33,146 bases of DNA from Gudongella sp046224405 (GCF_046224405.1 NZ_JBJXRK010000024.1:1-33146), one strand, 5' to 3'; numbered from the stretch's first letter, positions 1-8,018 are shown. Notes: generated by a model from the sequence alone, not told the origin. A program made the numbers and translations.

Positions 1-9
1 TATTCGTAA

Positions 10-34
10 TAAAATAGAGCCCCTCAGGGCTCTA
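10..34 (-). terminator. Rho-independent terminator of the ytxH/DUF948 pair
   Basis: A perfect 8-bp stem (TAGAGCCC at 15-22, GGGCTCTA at 27-34) closes a four-base loop. Read on the minus strand it is followed by TTTTATT at the left edge. It abuts the stop codon of the DUF948-like gene, so it ends the minus-strand pair. Confidence 0.85.
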
Positions 35-508
35 CTAGTACTTTTTAATACTGTCTCGTACGATTTCTATTATCTCTTTAATAATCTCAATGTACGATGT
101 AACTGATTTTGCGTTAAACTGGAATGCCAATGCCGTCTCTGCAAGTGTCTCTGATAGAACGTCTACAGTATCCCCAACCTTGTGACCAGTATTGTCAATT
201 ATATTTGCCATGTCATCTATCTTGGTTGTTATTCCATTTACATTTCTAACTACACCAGTCAAATCCGGTGACATATCAGAAATCATCTTATTGGCTTCAT
301 TGGTGATTTTATTTACGTTCTCGGTAATTTCAGGCAACTGCTTTATTGTGGCATCAATTTCATTTACATTAGCTTCCAGTACGGCTTCAGCCTGACCAAG
401 TACCTTGTTGACATTCCTTAAAATAAGGAGTAAGTATCCAAGAACCCCTATGCCCAATAGAAATAAAACCAGCTTTAGCAAATCTGCCAGCGTCAAGGTT
501 ACATCCAT
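35..508 (-). CDS. DUF948-like membrane-anchored protein (YtxG-like)
   Basis: Predicted 157-residue protein. It has one N-terminal membrane segment (about residues 8-30, rich in Leu/Ile/Gly) followed by a long polar, heptad-like region full of Val, Ile and Asn, resembling the DUF948 family and B. subtilis YtxG. It probably sits on the membrane with a coiled-coil-like domain; the molecular function is unknown. I place the start at the ATG at 508, not the TTG one codon upstream, because of the GGGGGGA ribosome site just before it. It lies 21 bases after the YtxH-like gene on the same strand, matching the B. subtilis ytxGHJ association, where the operon is a general-stress operon. A transcription terminator follows directly. 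Family assignment is fairly secure; any role is inference. Confidence 0.75.
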   Translation of the reverse strand: MDVTLTLADLLKLVLFLLGIGVLGYLLLILRNVNKVLGQAEAVLEANVNEIDATIKQLPEITENVNKITNEANKMISDMSPDLTGVVRNVNGITTKIDDMANIIDNTGHKVGDTVDVLSETLAETALAFQFNAKSVTSYIEIIKEIIEIVRDSIKKY

Positions 509-529
509 CAAAATCCCCCCTTAGATTTG

Positions 530-982
530 CTATTTCTTAATTTCTTTCTCAACATCTTCCTTGGTGTCTTTGGCTACATCCTTAACCTCTTCAGCTCCTT
601 TTTTTATCTCTTCAACAACATCCTCCGCCTTGTCAGAAGCTTCTTCAATAGCCTCTTCTGCTTCTTCCTTGTCCTTCTTAGCCTTCTCCTTCAACTCAAC
701 CCAACCTTTTTCAACATCTGTTTTTACCTTTTCTAGCTGCTCCTTGGTTGTGTCCAGCTGCTCTTCAACCTTAACCTTCACATTATCTGCTACTTCCTTG
801 CTCTTGGTTGTAATCTCTTCTCTTGTTTCCTTACCGGACTTCGGTGCAAATAAAAGTCCTGCCGCTGCACCTAATGCAGTACCTATAGCTGTACCAACAG
901 CTACATTCTTGGCAGTTTCTTTCTTTTTGGCCTTCTCCATTTGTTTTCTCTTTTCCTCAATGATCTTATTCAATTTCATCAT
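530..982 (-). CDS. YtxH domain-containing protein
   Basis: Predicted 150-residue protein. Residues about 20-45 form a Gly/Ala-rich hydrophobic segment ending in LLFAPKSGKETR, the hallmark of YtxH-like proteins. The rest is a highly charged Lys/Glu repeat-like helix (KKGAEEVKDVAKDTKEDV near the C-terminus) that resembles LEA-type or apolipoprotein-like amphipathic helices. An upstream in-frame ATG exists at 1015, but AAGGGGAGAT directly ahead of the double ATG at 982 supports starting there. It is the first gene of a two-gene unit with the DUF948-like gene. The family is linked to stress in Bacillus; the biochemical function is not established. The antisense serine-rich reading frame over this gene is a by-product of its composition. 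Confidence 0.85.
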   Translation of the reverse strand: MMKLNKIIEEKRKQMEKAKKKETAKNVAVGTAIGTALGAAAGLLFAPKSGKETREEITTKSKEVADNVKVKVEEQLDTTKEQLEKVKTDVEKGWVELKEKAKKDKEEAEEAIEEASDKAEDVVEEIKKGAEEVKDVAKDTKEDVEKEIKK

Positions 983-1028
983 TATATCTCCCCTTTGTAA
1001 TTTTTCTATACACACACTTTACCCCCAA

Positions 1029-1056
1029 AATATAAGTAATAATCAAAGTTTGACAA
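1029..1056 (-). promoter_or_regulatory. Probable promoter of the ytxH-like gene
   Basis: On the minus strand, TTGTCA (1051-1056) and TATATT (1029-1034) are separated by 16 bases. This fits a housekeeping sigma factor and leaves a leader of roughly 40 bases before the ATG at 982. I saw no clear stress-sigma (SigB-type) promoter. Confidence 0.5.
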
Positions 1057-1161
1057 ATTAATTACCAAAGCTCACTGTTTGGTGTGGGTTTTCACCCTTG
1101 TTTTAAAAAAATCGCCATATTTGGAAATAGGAGGAAAATTCACTCAAAAATTGATATAATG

Positions 1162-1170
1162 TTACTTGAC
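1162..1170 (+). promoter_or_regulatory. Extended -10 promoter of the bmrCD-like exporter
   Basis: TGATATAAT fits the extended -10 consensus TGnTATAAT. No good -35 lies 16-18 bases upstream, as expected for extended -10 promoters. The predicted transcription start is near 1177, about 20 bases ahead of the ATG at 1197. Confidence 0.55.
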
Positions 1171-1172
1171 AC

Positions 1173-1189
1173 TCAAGTACCGTAAGGAG
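1173..1189. promoter_or_regulatory. 17-bp palindrome, candidate repressor operator
   Basis: TACTTGA-CAC-TCAAGTA is a perfect 7-bp inverted repeat with a three-base spacer. It lies directly over the expected transcription start of the exporter operon and just before the AAGGAGG ribosome site. Size and position suit a dimeric repressor such as a MarR- or TetR-type protein. No regulator gene is next to it in this window, so the binding protein is unknown. Confidence 0.5.
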
Positions 1190-1196
1190 GATCACA

Positions 1197-2972
1197 ATGA
1201 AATCATTTTTGACAATAAAGGAGTATTTTCTTGAGCATAAGAAATATTACATCATAGGTGTAATATGGCTGATAGTGATAGATGGAGTTCAGCTTATGGT
1301 TCCCCAGATTCTCAGAAGGCTAACGGATGACCTTCAATTTGGAAACCTGGATCGGAGCAGATTGTTTTTTTATGCCTTTCTGATAGTTGCTACGGGTCTG
1401 TTTATCGGAGTAGGTAGATACTTCTGGAGAATCTACCTGATAGGGACATCCCGAGAAATTGAGTACAAACTAAGAAACAAGCTGTTCTCTCATTTGCTCA
1501 CTCTGTCGCCCAATTACTTCAATACCCACAAGACCGGTGATCTCATGGCACATGCCACCAATGACATAAATGCAGTAAGAATGGCTCTTGGACCTGGTAC
1601 AATAATGATTGTGGATTCAGGATTCCTGCTTATGTTCTCACTTTTTATGATGGTCAGAACCACCAATCTAAGGCTAACGGCTGCTGCTGTATTTACACTT
1701 CCCATCATAATGCTTTTGGTCACCAGATTTGGGAAGATTATATACAAGAAGTTCAAGGTTGTACAGGAAGCCTTTTCAGACCTTTCAGACATCACCCAGG
1801 AAAGCTTTTCCGGCATCAGGGTAATCAAGTCATTCGTCCAGGAAAGACTTGTATCTGACAACTTTGAAAGGGTCAACCAAAACAATTTCACTAAAAACAT
1901 GGATCTTGTGAAGGTGCATGGTGGCTTTCACCCCCTCCTTCAACTGATAAGCTCCATAAGCTATCTGGTAATTATCTTCTACGGTGGCCGACAGGTAATC
2001 AACGGTTCAATATCCCTAGGGGATTTTGTCGCCTTCAACTCATATCTGGGGATTATCATATGGCCCACCAGAGCACTGGGTATGGTCATCAATGTTCTAC
2101 AGCGTGGTGCGGCATCATTAGATAGACTTAATGTGATCTTCAATGAAAAATCTGAGATTGTCCAGAAGGATTCTCCTATAGCAATATCCCCCCTTAAGGG
2201 TGATATTGAATTCAAGGAGGTATCCTTTGCCTATCCAAACTCAAACCATGATGCACTGACACAGGTCAGCTTTAAGGTTCCGGCTGGAAGAACACTTGCA
2301 ATTACAGGAAGGACCGGAAGCGGCAAAAGTACTATCGCCAATCTGATATTGAGATTGTTCGATACCTCCAGCGGTGAAATACTTGTGGATGGACATGAGA
2401 TTAGGGAGGTTTCACTTGATGACTTAAGGAAGGATGTTGGTTTTATACCTCAGGATAATTTCCTTTTTTCACAAACAATACAGGAAAATATCGCTTTGGC
2501 ATTTGACCAGATACCGGATGAGTCAGAAATCGTTGAAGCCAGTAGAATAGCCCAGCTTTATGATAACATAATGGAGTTTCCAGAGAAATTCAAAACAATC
2601 ATAGGTGAACGTGGGGTCACATTATCCGGAGGTCAAAAGCAAAGACTCAGCATTGCAAGAGCAATTGTAAAAAAACCCTCGGTTTTGATTCTTGATGATA
2701 GCCTCTCTGCGGTTGACACCCAGACAGAGGAAAAGATATTGAAGGGAATCAGAAGCTTCTCAAGGGATATCACCACAATCCTTATCAGTCATAGGATTTC
2801 AACCGTAAAGGGTGCTGATGAGATCATTTTCCTTGATGAAGGTTCAATCGTTGAAAAAGGTACTCACCAGGAGCTTCTTGACAGAAGGGGCGAGTACTAC
2901 AACTTGTATCAGAGACAGCTTTTGGAGGAACAGGTCAGAAGTGAGGAGGATGAAAATGGACAAACTTCATGA
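1197..2972 (+). CDS. Heterodimeric ABC exporter subunit, degenerate-site half (BmrC/YheI-like)
   Basis: A 591-residue half-transporter with six membrane helices (about 1-310) and an ATPase domain (about 335-575). Visible motifs are Walker A TGRTGSGKST (about 369-377), Q-loop PQDNF, signature LSGGQKQR (about 476), Walker B LILDD and H-loop SHRIS. The residue after Walker B is Asp501 where the catalytic Glu is expected. This is the substitution seen in BmrC-type subunits, so the site built from this Walker B should hydrolyse ATP poorly. Its partner follows with a 17-base overlap. The pair probably exports drugs or other amphipathic compounds from the membrane. AAGGAGG precedes the ATG. Length matches the family (about 585 residues). 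Confidence 0.9.
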   Translation: MKSFLTIKEYFLEHKKYYIIGVIWLIVIDGVQLMVPQILRRLTDDLQFGNLDRSRLFFYAFLIVATGLFIGVGRYFWRIYLIGTSREIEYKLRNKLFSHLLTLSPNYFNTHKTGDLMAHATNDINAVRMALGPGTIMIVDSGFLLMFSLFMMVRTTNLRLTAAAVFTLPIIMLLVTRFGKIIYKKFKVVQEAFSDLSDITQESFSGIRVIKSFVQERLVSDNFERVNQNNFTKNMDLVKVHGGFHPLLQLISSISYLVIIFYGGRQVINGSISLGDFVAFNSYLGIIIWPTRALGMVINVLQRGAASLDRLNVIFNEKSEIVQKDSPIAISPLKGDIEFKEVSFAYPNSNHDALTQVSFKVPAGRTLAITGRTGSGKSTIANLILRLFDTSSGEILVDGHEIREVSLDDLRKDVGFIPQDNFLFSQTIQENIALAFDQIPDESEIVEASRIAQLYDNIMEFPEKFKTIIGERGVTLSGGQKQRLSIARAIVKKPSVLILDDSLSAVDTQTEEKILKGIRSFSRDITTILISHRISTVKGADEIIFLDEGSIVEKGTHQELLDRRGEYYNLYQRQLLEEQVRSEEDENGQTS

Positions 2973-4953
2973 AGAAGAAGTGCTAGGGAAAGCCTATGAC
3001 TGGAAGTTGATGAAAAGACTCTTGAGGTATGCACGTCCCTACTGGGTTCTTTTAACCGTTTCAATTCTCCTGCTTATAGTCATAACAGGCTTGGAGCTAC
3101 TGAATCCCTACCTTGTCAAGATAGCCATCGATGACCACATAAGTGGATACAAAAGACATTTGGTCGAAGTTCCGATGGAATATGCCCCTCCTCATGGTGG
3201 AGTGGCGATGGATGGTAATGTATATGTATTGAAGGAAGAATACGACAACCAGGACAACTATCCTGTCAAGACCCTTGTTCAAAGAACCGATGGTTACTAT
3301 CTGGTGGATGTGGATGAGACCGGCTCTTCTGGCTGGCTCCTTTCCAATGAGGATTATCTTGCCTTCAGGACCAGGGACATTGATGGACTGGACAGGATCG
3401 CCATCCTGTTTGCTGCTGTAATTCTATTGACTTTCATTCTAAGCTACCTCCAGATATATATCCTCAACTATACAAGCCAGAAAATCATATTCAATATCAG
3501 AGGTGACCTGTTCAACCACCTGCAGAACCTTGCAGTAAGATATTTTGACAACAACCCAATCGGAAGGCTGGTCACAAGGGTCACCAATGATACCGAGACC
3601 TTGAATGAGATGTATACAAATGTATTGGTCAACCTATTCAAGGACTTCTTTATGCTGAGTGGAATCATGATTGTAATGCTGAGACTGGACATACAGCTTG
3701 CCCTGGTATCCTTTGCCTTGATACCGGTCATACTTCTTATATCCATAGTATTCAGGAAGTACATCAGAGAGGTCTACAGACTCAGCAGGGTACAGCTGGC
3801 AAAGATCAACTCCAGCCTGAATGAAAACATATCCGGTATGAGAACAATCCAGATATTCAAGAAGGAAAACAAGTTTTTCCAAAACTTCAATAGTATCAAT
3901 ACGGAGTATCTCAACATTCAAAAGAAGGAAATCACCTATTTTGCAATATTCAGACCATCCATAGAAGTAATCAGATCCCTTGGAATCGCTCTTCTGGTCT
4001 ATTATGGTGGTGGGAACGTAATCTCTGGAAGCATTCAATTCGGAGTTCTCTTTGTATTTATAAATTACCTTCAAAAATTCTACGATCCAATACTGGACCT
4101 TACCGAAAAGTACAATATTCTACAGTCGGCTATGGCATCCAGTGAAAGGATATTCAAGATCCTTGATACGGATATGCGAATCGAAAATCCTGAGAACCCT
4201 GATAAAATTGAACATTTTAAAGGTGAAATCGAATTCAGGAATGTTTGGTTTGCATATAATGATGAGGACTGGGTCCTTAAAAACATAAGCTTCAAGATAA
4301 ACAGAGGTGAATCCGTTGCAATAGTAGGTGCAACAGGTGCTGGAAAAACATCGATCATCAACCTGTTGACAAGATTCTACGATATTCAGAAGGGAGAAAT
4401 TCTTCTGGATGGTGTGAATATCAAAAATCTGGACAAAAACACCCTCAGGCAAAAAATTGGTGTTGTTCTACAGGATGTGTTTATTTTTACCGGCAATATC
4501 AGAGATAACATTAGATTGAACAAGGACATCAGCGATGATAGGGTAATTGAAATAGCAAAGTATGTAAATGCACACAAATTCATATCCAGATTGCCCCAGG
4601 GCTACAATGAACCGGTTATGGAAAGGGGTTCCACCCTCTCTTCAGGCGAGAGACAGCTTCTTGCTTTTGCAAGAACCCTTGTCTATGACCCCCAAATTCT
4701 TGTGCTGGACGAGGCTACCTCAAGCATTGACACAGAAACGGAACTGTTGATACAGGACGCCCTTCACAAGCTTGTTGAGGGAAGGACCTCCATTGCCATT
4801 GCACACAGATTGTCCACCATTCAACACTCAGACAAGATTATAGTCCTTAAGCAGGGTGAGATCAAGGAAATGGGCTCCCATCAGGAACTGCTGAGAAACA
4901 AGGGACTGTACTATAACCTGTATCAGCTTCAGTACAAGGAGAGCTTTCAGTGA
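2956..4953 (+). CDS. Heterodimeric ABC exporter subunit, catalytic half (BmrD/YheH-like)
   Basis: A 665-residue partner of the preceding gene. After the first membrane helix (about 30-50) a polar insert at about residues 65-143 precedes the second helix (about 147-165); BmrD-type subunits carry such an extracellular domain. The ATPase domain has Walker A GATGAGKTS (about 457-465), Q-loop LQDVF, Walker B LVLDE with the catalytic Glu, and H-loop AHRLS. The signature is LSSGERQ instead of LSGGQ, so this half supplies the weak signature to the degenerate site while its own Walker B serves the working site. The open frame extends upstream to 2812, but AGGAGG at 2944-2949, six bases before the ATG at 2956, sets the start and overlaps the partner's end, implying translational coupling. 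Confidence 0.9.
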   Translation: MDKLHEEEVLGKAYDWKLMKRLLRYARPYWVLLTVSILLLIVITGLELLNPYLVKIAIDDHISGYKRHLVEVPMEYAPPHGGVAMDGNVYVLKEEYDNQDNYPVKTLVQRTDGYYLVDVDETGSSGWLLSNEDYLAFRTRDIDGLDRIAILFAAVILLTFILSYLQIYILNYTSQKIIFNIRGDLFNHLQNLAVRYFDNNPIGRLVTRVTNDTETLNEMYTNVLVNLFKDFFMLSGIMIVMLRLDIQLALVSFALIPVILLISIVFRKYIREVYRLSRVQLAKINSSLNENISGMRTIQIFKKENKFFQNFNSINTEYLNIQKKEITYFAIFRPSIEVIRSLGIALLVYYGGGNVISGSIQFGVLFVFINYLQKFYDPILDLTEKYNILQSAMASSERIFKILDTDMRIENPENPDKIEHFKGEIEFRNVWFAYNDEDWVLKNISFKINRGESVAIVGATGAGKTSIINLLTRFYDIQKGEILLDGVNIKNLDKNTLRQKIGVVLQDVFIFTGNIRDNIRLNKDISDDRVIEIAKYVNAHKFISRLPQGYNEPVMERGSTLSSGERQLLAFARTLVYDPQILVLDEATSSIDTETELLIQDALHKLVEGRTSIAIAHRLSTIQHSDKIIVLKQGEIKEMGSHQELLRNKGLYYNLYQLQYKESFQ

Positions 4954-4981
4954 TCTGTTGATGGCTTTTCTTTTTTATCTC

Positions 4982-5010
4982 TTGCATAAGGCCCTTATAA
5001 AGGATATCAT
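4982..5010 (+). promoter_or_regulatory. Probable promoter of the PHP phosphatase gene
   Basis: TTGCAT (4982-4987) and TATCAT (5005-5010) are separated by exactly 17 bases, leaving a leader of about 30 bases to the ATG at 5049. It lies between the exporter and this gene, where no hairpin terminator is visible, so read-through from the exporter is also possible. Confidence 0.45.
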
Positions 5011-5048
5011 TGAACCAAGAACAACGAAAAAGACAGGAGTTGTAATTA

Positions 5049-5849
5049 ATGTACGATTTTCATATTCACAGTAATTTTTCCCTGGATTCCAAGGCAACCA
5101 TGGAATCCATAGTCAAATCAGCCCTTGAAAAGAACATTAAGACCATTTGCATCACTGATCATGTTGATTTTGAAGCGACTGAGGATAAAATAGACCTTCT
5201 TTTCAGACCCCTTGACTACTTCAGAGACATCAACAAGGTCAAATACAAGTACCGTAACAAGATCGAGATACTGGCAGGGGTTGAAATAGGAATGCAGCCC
5301 GGGCTTGAAGCCAGGTATGACACATTTGTCCAGGAGAATGAATTTGATTTTGTAATAATGTCACTTCATACAATAAATCGCAAGGATATATTCCACGATT
5401 ACAGCAGTACCGAACTGTCTTCATCTGAGATAATATCCAGATATTACGATGAATTGCTCTATTGTGTAAAGTCCTATGAAAACTATGATGTGGTGGGACA
5501 TATAGACTTTATTGACAGGTACATAGATGATGAGGATGTTATAAGGCGATATGACCTCTATATGGACAAGATTGAAAGCATCCTAAAGACCATAATCGAC
5601 AAGGGAAAGGGCATTGAGATAAACACAGGCGGAATGAGATACAGGCTAAATGTGGCCAACCCAAAGCCATCGATCCTAAAACTGTACAAGGATCTGGGCG
5701 GGGATATCATTACCTTCGGATCTGATGCCCATATTGCAGAACATGTGGGTTATGAGTACAGGTCAAGTGAAAGGATTCTCAAGGAAATGGGCTTTAGGTA
5801 CATTTATCTATTTAGAAACAGAAAAAAATTCCCCATCCAGATACAGTGA
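5049..5849 (+). CDS. PHP-domain phosphatase, histidinol-phosphatase (HisJ)-like
   Basis: A 266-residue protein of the PHP metal-dependent phosphoesterase family. Metal ligands visible are the N-terminal HxH (His5, His7), TDH near residue 38, GVEIGMQ near 76, SLHT near 104, GHIDFIDRY near 150 and the C-terminal GSDAH. The order and the near-terminal HxH match the HisJ type that converts histidinol phosphate to histidinol in histidine synthesis. No other his gene is nearby, and related PHP proteins act on other phosphoesters, so the substrate is inferred. AGGAG sits about 10 bases before the ATG. It has its own promoter-like sequence and ends at a strong hairpin shared with the convergent 6S RNA gene. 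Confidence 0.8.
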   Translation: MYDFHIHSNFSLDSKATMESIVKSALEKNIKTICITDHVDFEATEDKIDLLFRPLDYFRDINKVKYKYRNKIEILAGVEIGMQPGLEARYDTFVQENEFDFVIMSLHTINRKDIFHDYSSTELSSSEIISRYYDELLYCVKSYENYDVVGHIDFIDRYIDDEDVIRRYDLYMDKIESILKTIIDKGKGIEINTGGMRYRLNVANPKPSILKLYKDLGGDIITFGSDAHIAEHVGYEYRSSERILKEMGFRYIYLFRNRKKFPIQIQ

Positions 5850-5891
5850 CAGAACTATTGCTTTTTATAACACCTAAAAATAGGCATAAAT

Positions 5892-5920
5892 AAAAACCCT
5901 CCTAGAAGGGTTTTTATTTT
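5892..5920. terminator. Bidirectional terminator between PHP gene and 6S RNA
   Basis: AAAAACCCT (5892-5900) pairs with AGGGTTTTT (5907-5915) around a six-base loop. T-rich tracts follow on both strands, so it can end the plus-strand PHP gene and the minus-strand 6S RNA. Confidence 0.85.
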
Positions 5921-6108
5921 CAGATTAATTCCCGCAATGCCGTCCTCTCGTCTAATTCAGACCCGCGTAAGTGCAGGTGGGTGTCTTGCCAAAAACTTCT
6001 AACGTCCCCTCATTGAGGGCTTGTTATCCACTTTCAGACTTCTGACTCCCGTATTTAATATGTCGGTTGAATTATATGAGAATAACGCACATCGCAGAAA
6101 CATTCCTT
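5921..6108 (-). ncRNA. ssrS: 6S RNA, regulator of RNA polymerase
   Basis: An about 188-nt RNA that should fold as one long rod with a central bubble. On the minus strand the closing stem pairs CTGCGATGTgCGT with ACGGCATTGCGG (one bulge). Next, TCTC pairs with GAGA, AATTCA with TGAATT and ACC with GGT. A bubble follows, with a small hairpin on its 3' side (CCTGC/GCGGG), and beyond it GGGAGTC pairs with GACACCC. This is the 6S layout, with the closing region resembling the E. coli GATGTTCGC/GCGGCATC stem. 6S RNA binds the sigma70-type holoenzyme and mimics an open promoter. Ends are estimated from the promoter and the stem; in-cell processing may differ. Together with its promoter and terminator it fills most of the 303-base gap between the flanking genes. 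Confidence 0.85.
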
Positions 6109-6114
6109 GAGTAT

Positions 6115-6143
6115 ATTATACTACTTATTCCACTTCACTTCAA
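6115..6143 (-). promoter_or_regulatory. Promoter of the 6S RNA gene
   Basis: On the minus strand, TTGAAG (6138-6143) and a perfect TATAAT (6115-6120) are separated by 17 bases. The predicted start is the A near 6107-6108. The promoter lies just past the stop codon of the upstream pseudouridine synthase gene, so 6S RNA can be made independently of it. Confidence 0.75.
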
Positions 6144-6152
6144 TGCATTCCA

Positions 6153-7052
6153 TCAATTTTTTGATGATTTTAGTAAATTTATAAGATTTTTCATATCCTC
6201 TGGAATTTCTGCCCTCAAGGTTACTCTCCTATGGGTCCTTGGTAAAAGGAAGGACAGCTCATGGGCATGAAGTGCCTGCCTTCCTATTTGCGCCTCTTCC
6301 TGTGAATACAGATGGTCCCCCATTATTGGATAGCCCAGATGAGACAGGTGAACCCTGATCTGGTGGGTCCTTCCCGTTAGAAGCTCCAGCTCCACCAGGG
6401 TGCCCCCTCCCATCCTTTCCAGCACCTTGTATCTTGTTATTGCCTCCATGCCATCATTCCTTACAGTCTGTCTGATACCGTCGTCATGCTTTCCAAGGGG
6501 CAGATTTATTTCACCGCTATCCTTCTCCATGGTTCCGTGGACAATCGCAAGATAGATCTTCTCTACCTTCCCCTGGTCCATCTGGGATGCAAGCTGTTGA
6601 TGTCCAAAGGAGTTCTTTGGGAATATGATGATTCCGGAGGTATCCCTATCCAGCCGGTTAAGGATCCTGATCTTTCTTTTGAGGCCACTTTCCAGAAAAT
6701 AGCTTGCAACTCCGTTGGATAGGGTCCCATCAGGATGATTTGGTGTTGGATGAACCAGGGTGAAAGGCTCCTTGTTCAAAACCAACAGGTCCAGATCCTC
6801 ATACAGGATTTCAAGCTTCATTTTCTGTGGCTTCATATCACTCTTCTCATCAGCCAGTTCAATACATACAGCTGCATCCCTGGGAACAGTCTCACTGCCT
6901 TTACATACGGAACCTTCAATGCTGATAGCATTGCTTGACAATGCTCTTTTAATCATTCTCCCTGAGAGTCCCTTCTCCTTAAGGAAGTCTCCAAGACCCT
7001 TTGACATATCCTTATTTACAAACATCAGTGTATTTACGTCCTCTTTAGGCAT
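6153..7052 (-). CDS. RluA/RluD-family pseudouridine synthase (first paralog)
   Basis: A 299-residue enzyme expected to isomerise uridine to pseudouridine in rRNA or tRNA. The catalytic motif is NRLDRDTSG, whose second Asp is the nucleophile. Downstream are LTGRTHQIRVHL and GYPIMGDHLY, both typical of RluA family members. An N-terminal stretch (KGLGDFLKEKGLSGRMIKRA) looks like an S4 RNA-binding domain. The frame opens at 7070, but GGGGAGG is positioned for the ATG at 7052. A TGATATAAT promoter lies about 50 bases upstream. It is divergent from NAD kinase and upstream of 6S RNA. The target base cannot be deduced; a second family member lies at 32137-33117. Confidence 0.9.
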   Translation of the reverse strand: MPKEDVNTLMFVNKDMSKGLGDFLKEKGLSGRMIKRALSSNAISIEGSVCKGSETVPRDAAVCIELADEKSDMKPQKMKLEILYEDLDLLVLNKEPFTLVHPTPNHPDGTLSNGVASYFLESGLKRKIRILNRLDRDTSGIIIFPKNSFGHQQLASQMDQGKVEKIYLAIVHGTMEKDSGEINLPLGKHDDGIRQTVRNDGMEAITRYKVLERMGGGTLVELELLTGRTHQIRVHLSHLGYPIMGDHLYSQEEAQIGRQALHAHELSFLLPRTHRRVTLRAEIPEDMKNLINLLKSSKN

Positions 7053-7101
7053 TAATGTTGTCCTCCCCATCTTTCAATACTCATTGTGATGTGTTAAAAT
7101 C

Positions 7102-7110
7102 ATTATATCA
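7102..7110 (-). promoter_or_regulatory. Extended -10 promoter of the pseudouridine synthase gene
   Basis: TGATATAAT on the minus strand, identical to the element ahead of the bmrCD-like pair. The spot expected for a -35 box is not a good match. The predicted leader is about 43 bases. Confidence 0.45.
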
Positions 7111-7186
7111 GGAATCGCGTAAAATTTTAGTTATTTTTAGATAAGACCAGTGAATTAAGATATTTAAAATGCAAAGGGTGTGTAAT

Positions 7187-7993
7187 ATGAGCGATGAAAG
7201 AATAATCAACATTATTTCAAATAAAAACTATGAATCCAGAAGAACCAAGAAAAACTTGATATACAAGCTTAGAAAAAACGGTTTTGAACCCTCAGAAACC
7301 TATAATGACAAGGCCGAACTGAACATTTGCATAGGTGGAGATGGAGCATTCCTAAGGGCTATCCACAGAAATGCCTTCCCCGAAATTCCCTTTATAGGTA
7401 TAAACACAGGCCATCTCGGATTCTTCCAGGAACTGCTGCCCAATGAAATTGATTCCTTCATTCGCAGGTACAAGGCCCAGGATTACCAGGTTGAAAAGAT
7501 CTATATGGTTGATGCAACTGTATGCACAAAGAGTAAATGCTTTTATCTTACAGGCATCAATGAAATCGTGATCAAGGGAGTACGTTCCAAGGTTGTGCAC
7601 CTGGAAGTTTTCATAAATGATAACCATTTACAGAGATTCAGTGGCGATGGCTTGATAGTCTCCACTCCATCCGGAAGCACCGCCTACAATTTCTCAGCTG
7701 GTGGAAGTATTGTTTATCCAAGCCTTGAATCACTACAGATAACACCTCTGGCACCAATCAACTCAAGTGCATACAGAAGTCTTCCAAACAGTGCCATAAT
7801 CCCAGGGGAGGCCATAATCCAGATCAAGCCGGAACTGCGGTACGAAAACTCCATTCTGGTCCTTAACGATGGTATGGAATTCAAGTATGACAATATAGTT
7901 TCAATTGACCTTACAATGTCCAGCAAGAAAATCTACAAGCTCAATTTCAGTAAAGACATGTACTGGAACAACCTTAAAAGTAAATTCCTATAG
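7187..7993 (+). CDS. nadK: NAD kinase
   Basis: A 268-residue enzyme that phosphorylates NAD to NADP, the cell's source of NADP(H). Diagnostic motifs are GGDGAFLRA (GGDG at residues 50-53), GINTGHLGFF (71-80), a GINEIVIK segment and GDGLIVSTPSGSTAYNFSAGG-type glycine-rich loop, here split by numbering around residues 155-175. The frame extends six codons upstream to an ATG at 7169, but an AAAGGGTG ribosome site fits the ATG at 7187 and the usual family length. It is divergent from the pseudouridine synthase gene. It ends at a hairpin shared with the convergent cell-wall cluster. Confidence 0.95.
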   Translation: MSDERIINIISNKNYESRRTKKNLIYKLRKNGFEPSETYNDKAELNICIGGDGAFLRAIHRNAFPEIPFIGINTGHLGFFQELLPNEIDSFIRRYKAQDYQVEKIYMVDATVCTKSKCFYLTGINEIVIKGVRSKVVHLEVFINDNHLQRFSGDGLIVSTPSGSTAYNFSAGGSIVYPSLESLQITPLAPINSSAYRSLPNSAIIPGEAIIQIKPELRYENSILVLNDGMEFKYDNIVSIDLTMSSKKIYKLNFSKDMYWNNLKSKFL

Positions 7994-7994
7994 A

Positions 7995-8018
7995 AAATGC
8001 TCCCCGGGGGGAGCATTT
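7995..8018. terminator. Bidirectional terminator between nadK and the PBP operon
   Basis: AAATGCTCC (7995-8003) pairs with GGAGCATTT (8010-8018) across a G/C-rich centre. On the minus strand the hairpin ends in TTTTCT. On the plus strand the T-run is short, so termination may be weaker for nadK. Confidence 0.7.

Noticed and set aside
1050..1055. Consensus TTGACA on the plus strand
   Set aside because: No -10 box at 16-18 bases (CACTGT there). The complementary TTGTCA fits the minus-strand promoter better.
561..1061. 166-residue serine-rich open frame opposite the YtxH-like gene
   Set aside because: Its Ser/Phe-rich content is what the complement of Lys/Glu-rich codons yields; no ribosome site or family match, while the minus strand has a clear YtxH domain.
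1081..1110. Short hairpin GGGT-TTTC-ACCC followed by TTGTTTTAAAAAAA
   Set aside because: Only four paired bases, and it lies between divergent genes where no transcript needs to end.
3634..4074. 146-residue antisense frame inside the second exporter subunit
   Set aside because: Shadow of a well-supported ABC transporter frame; no recognisable domain.
6067..6270. 67-residue plus-strand frame covering the 6S RNA promoter
   Set aside because: It overlaps the 3' end of the pseudouridine synthase gene and the 6S RNA; no ribosome binding site.
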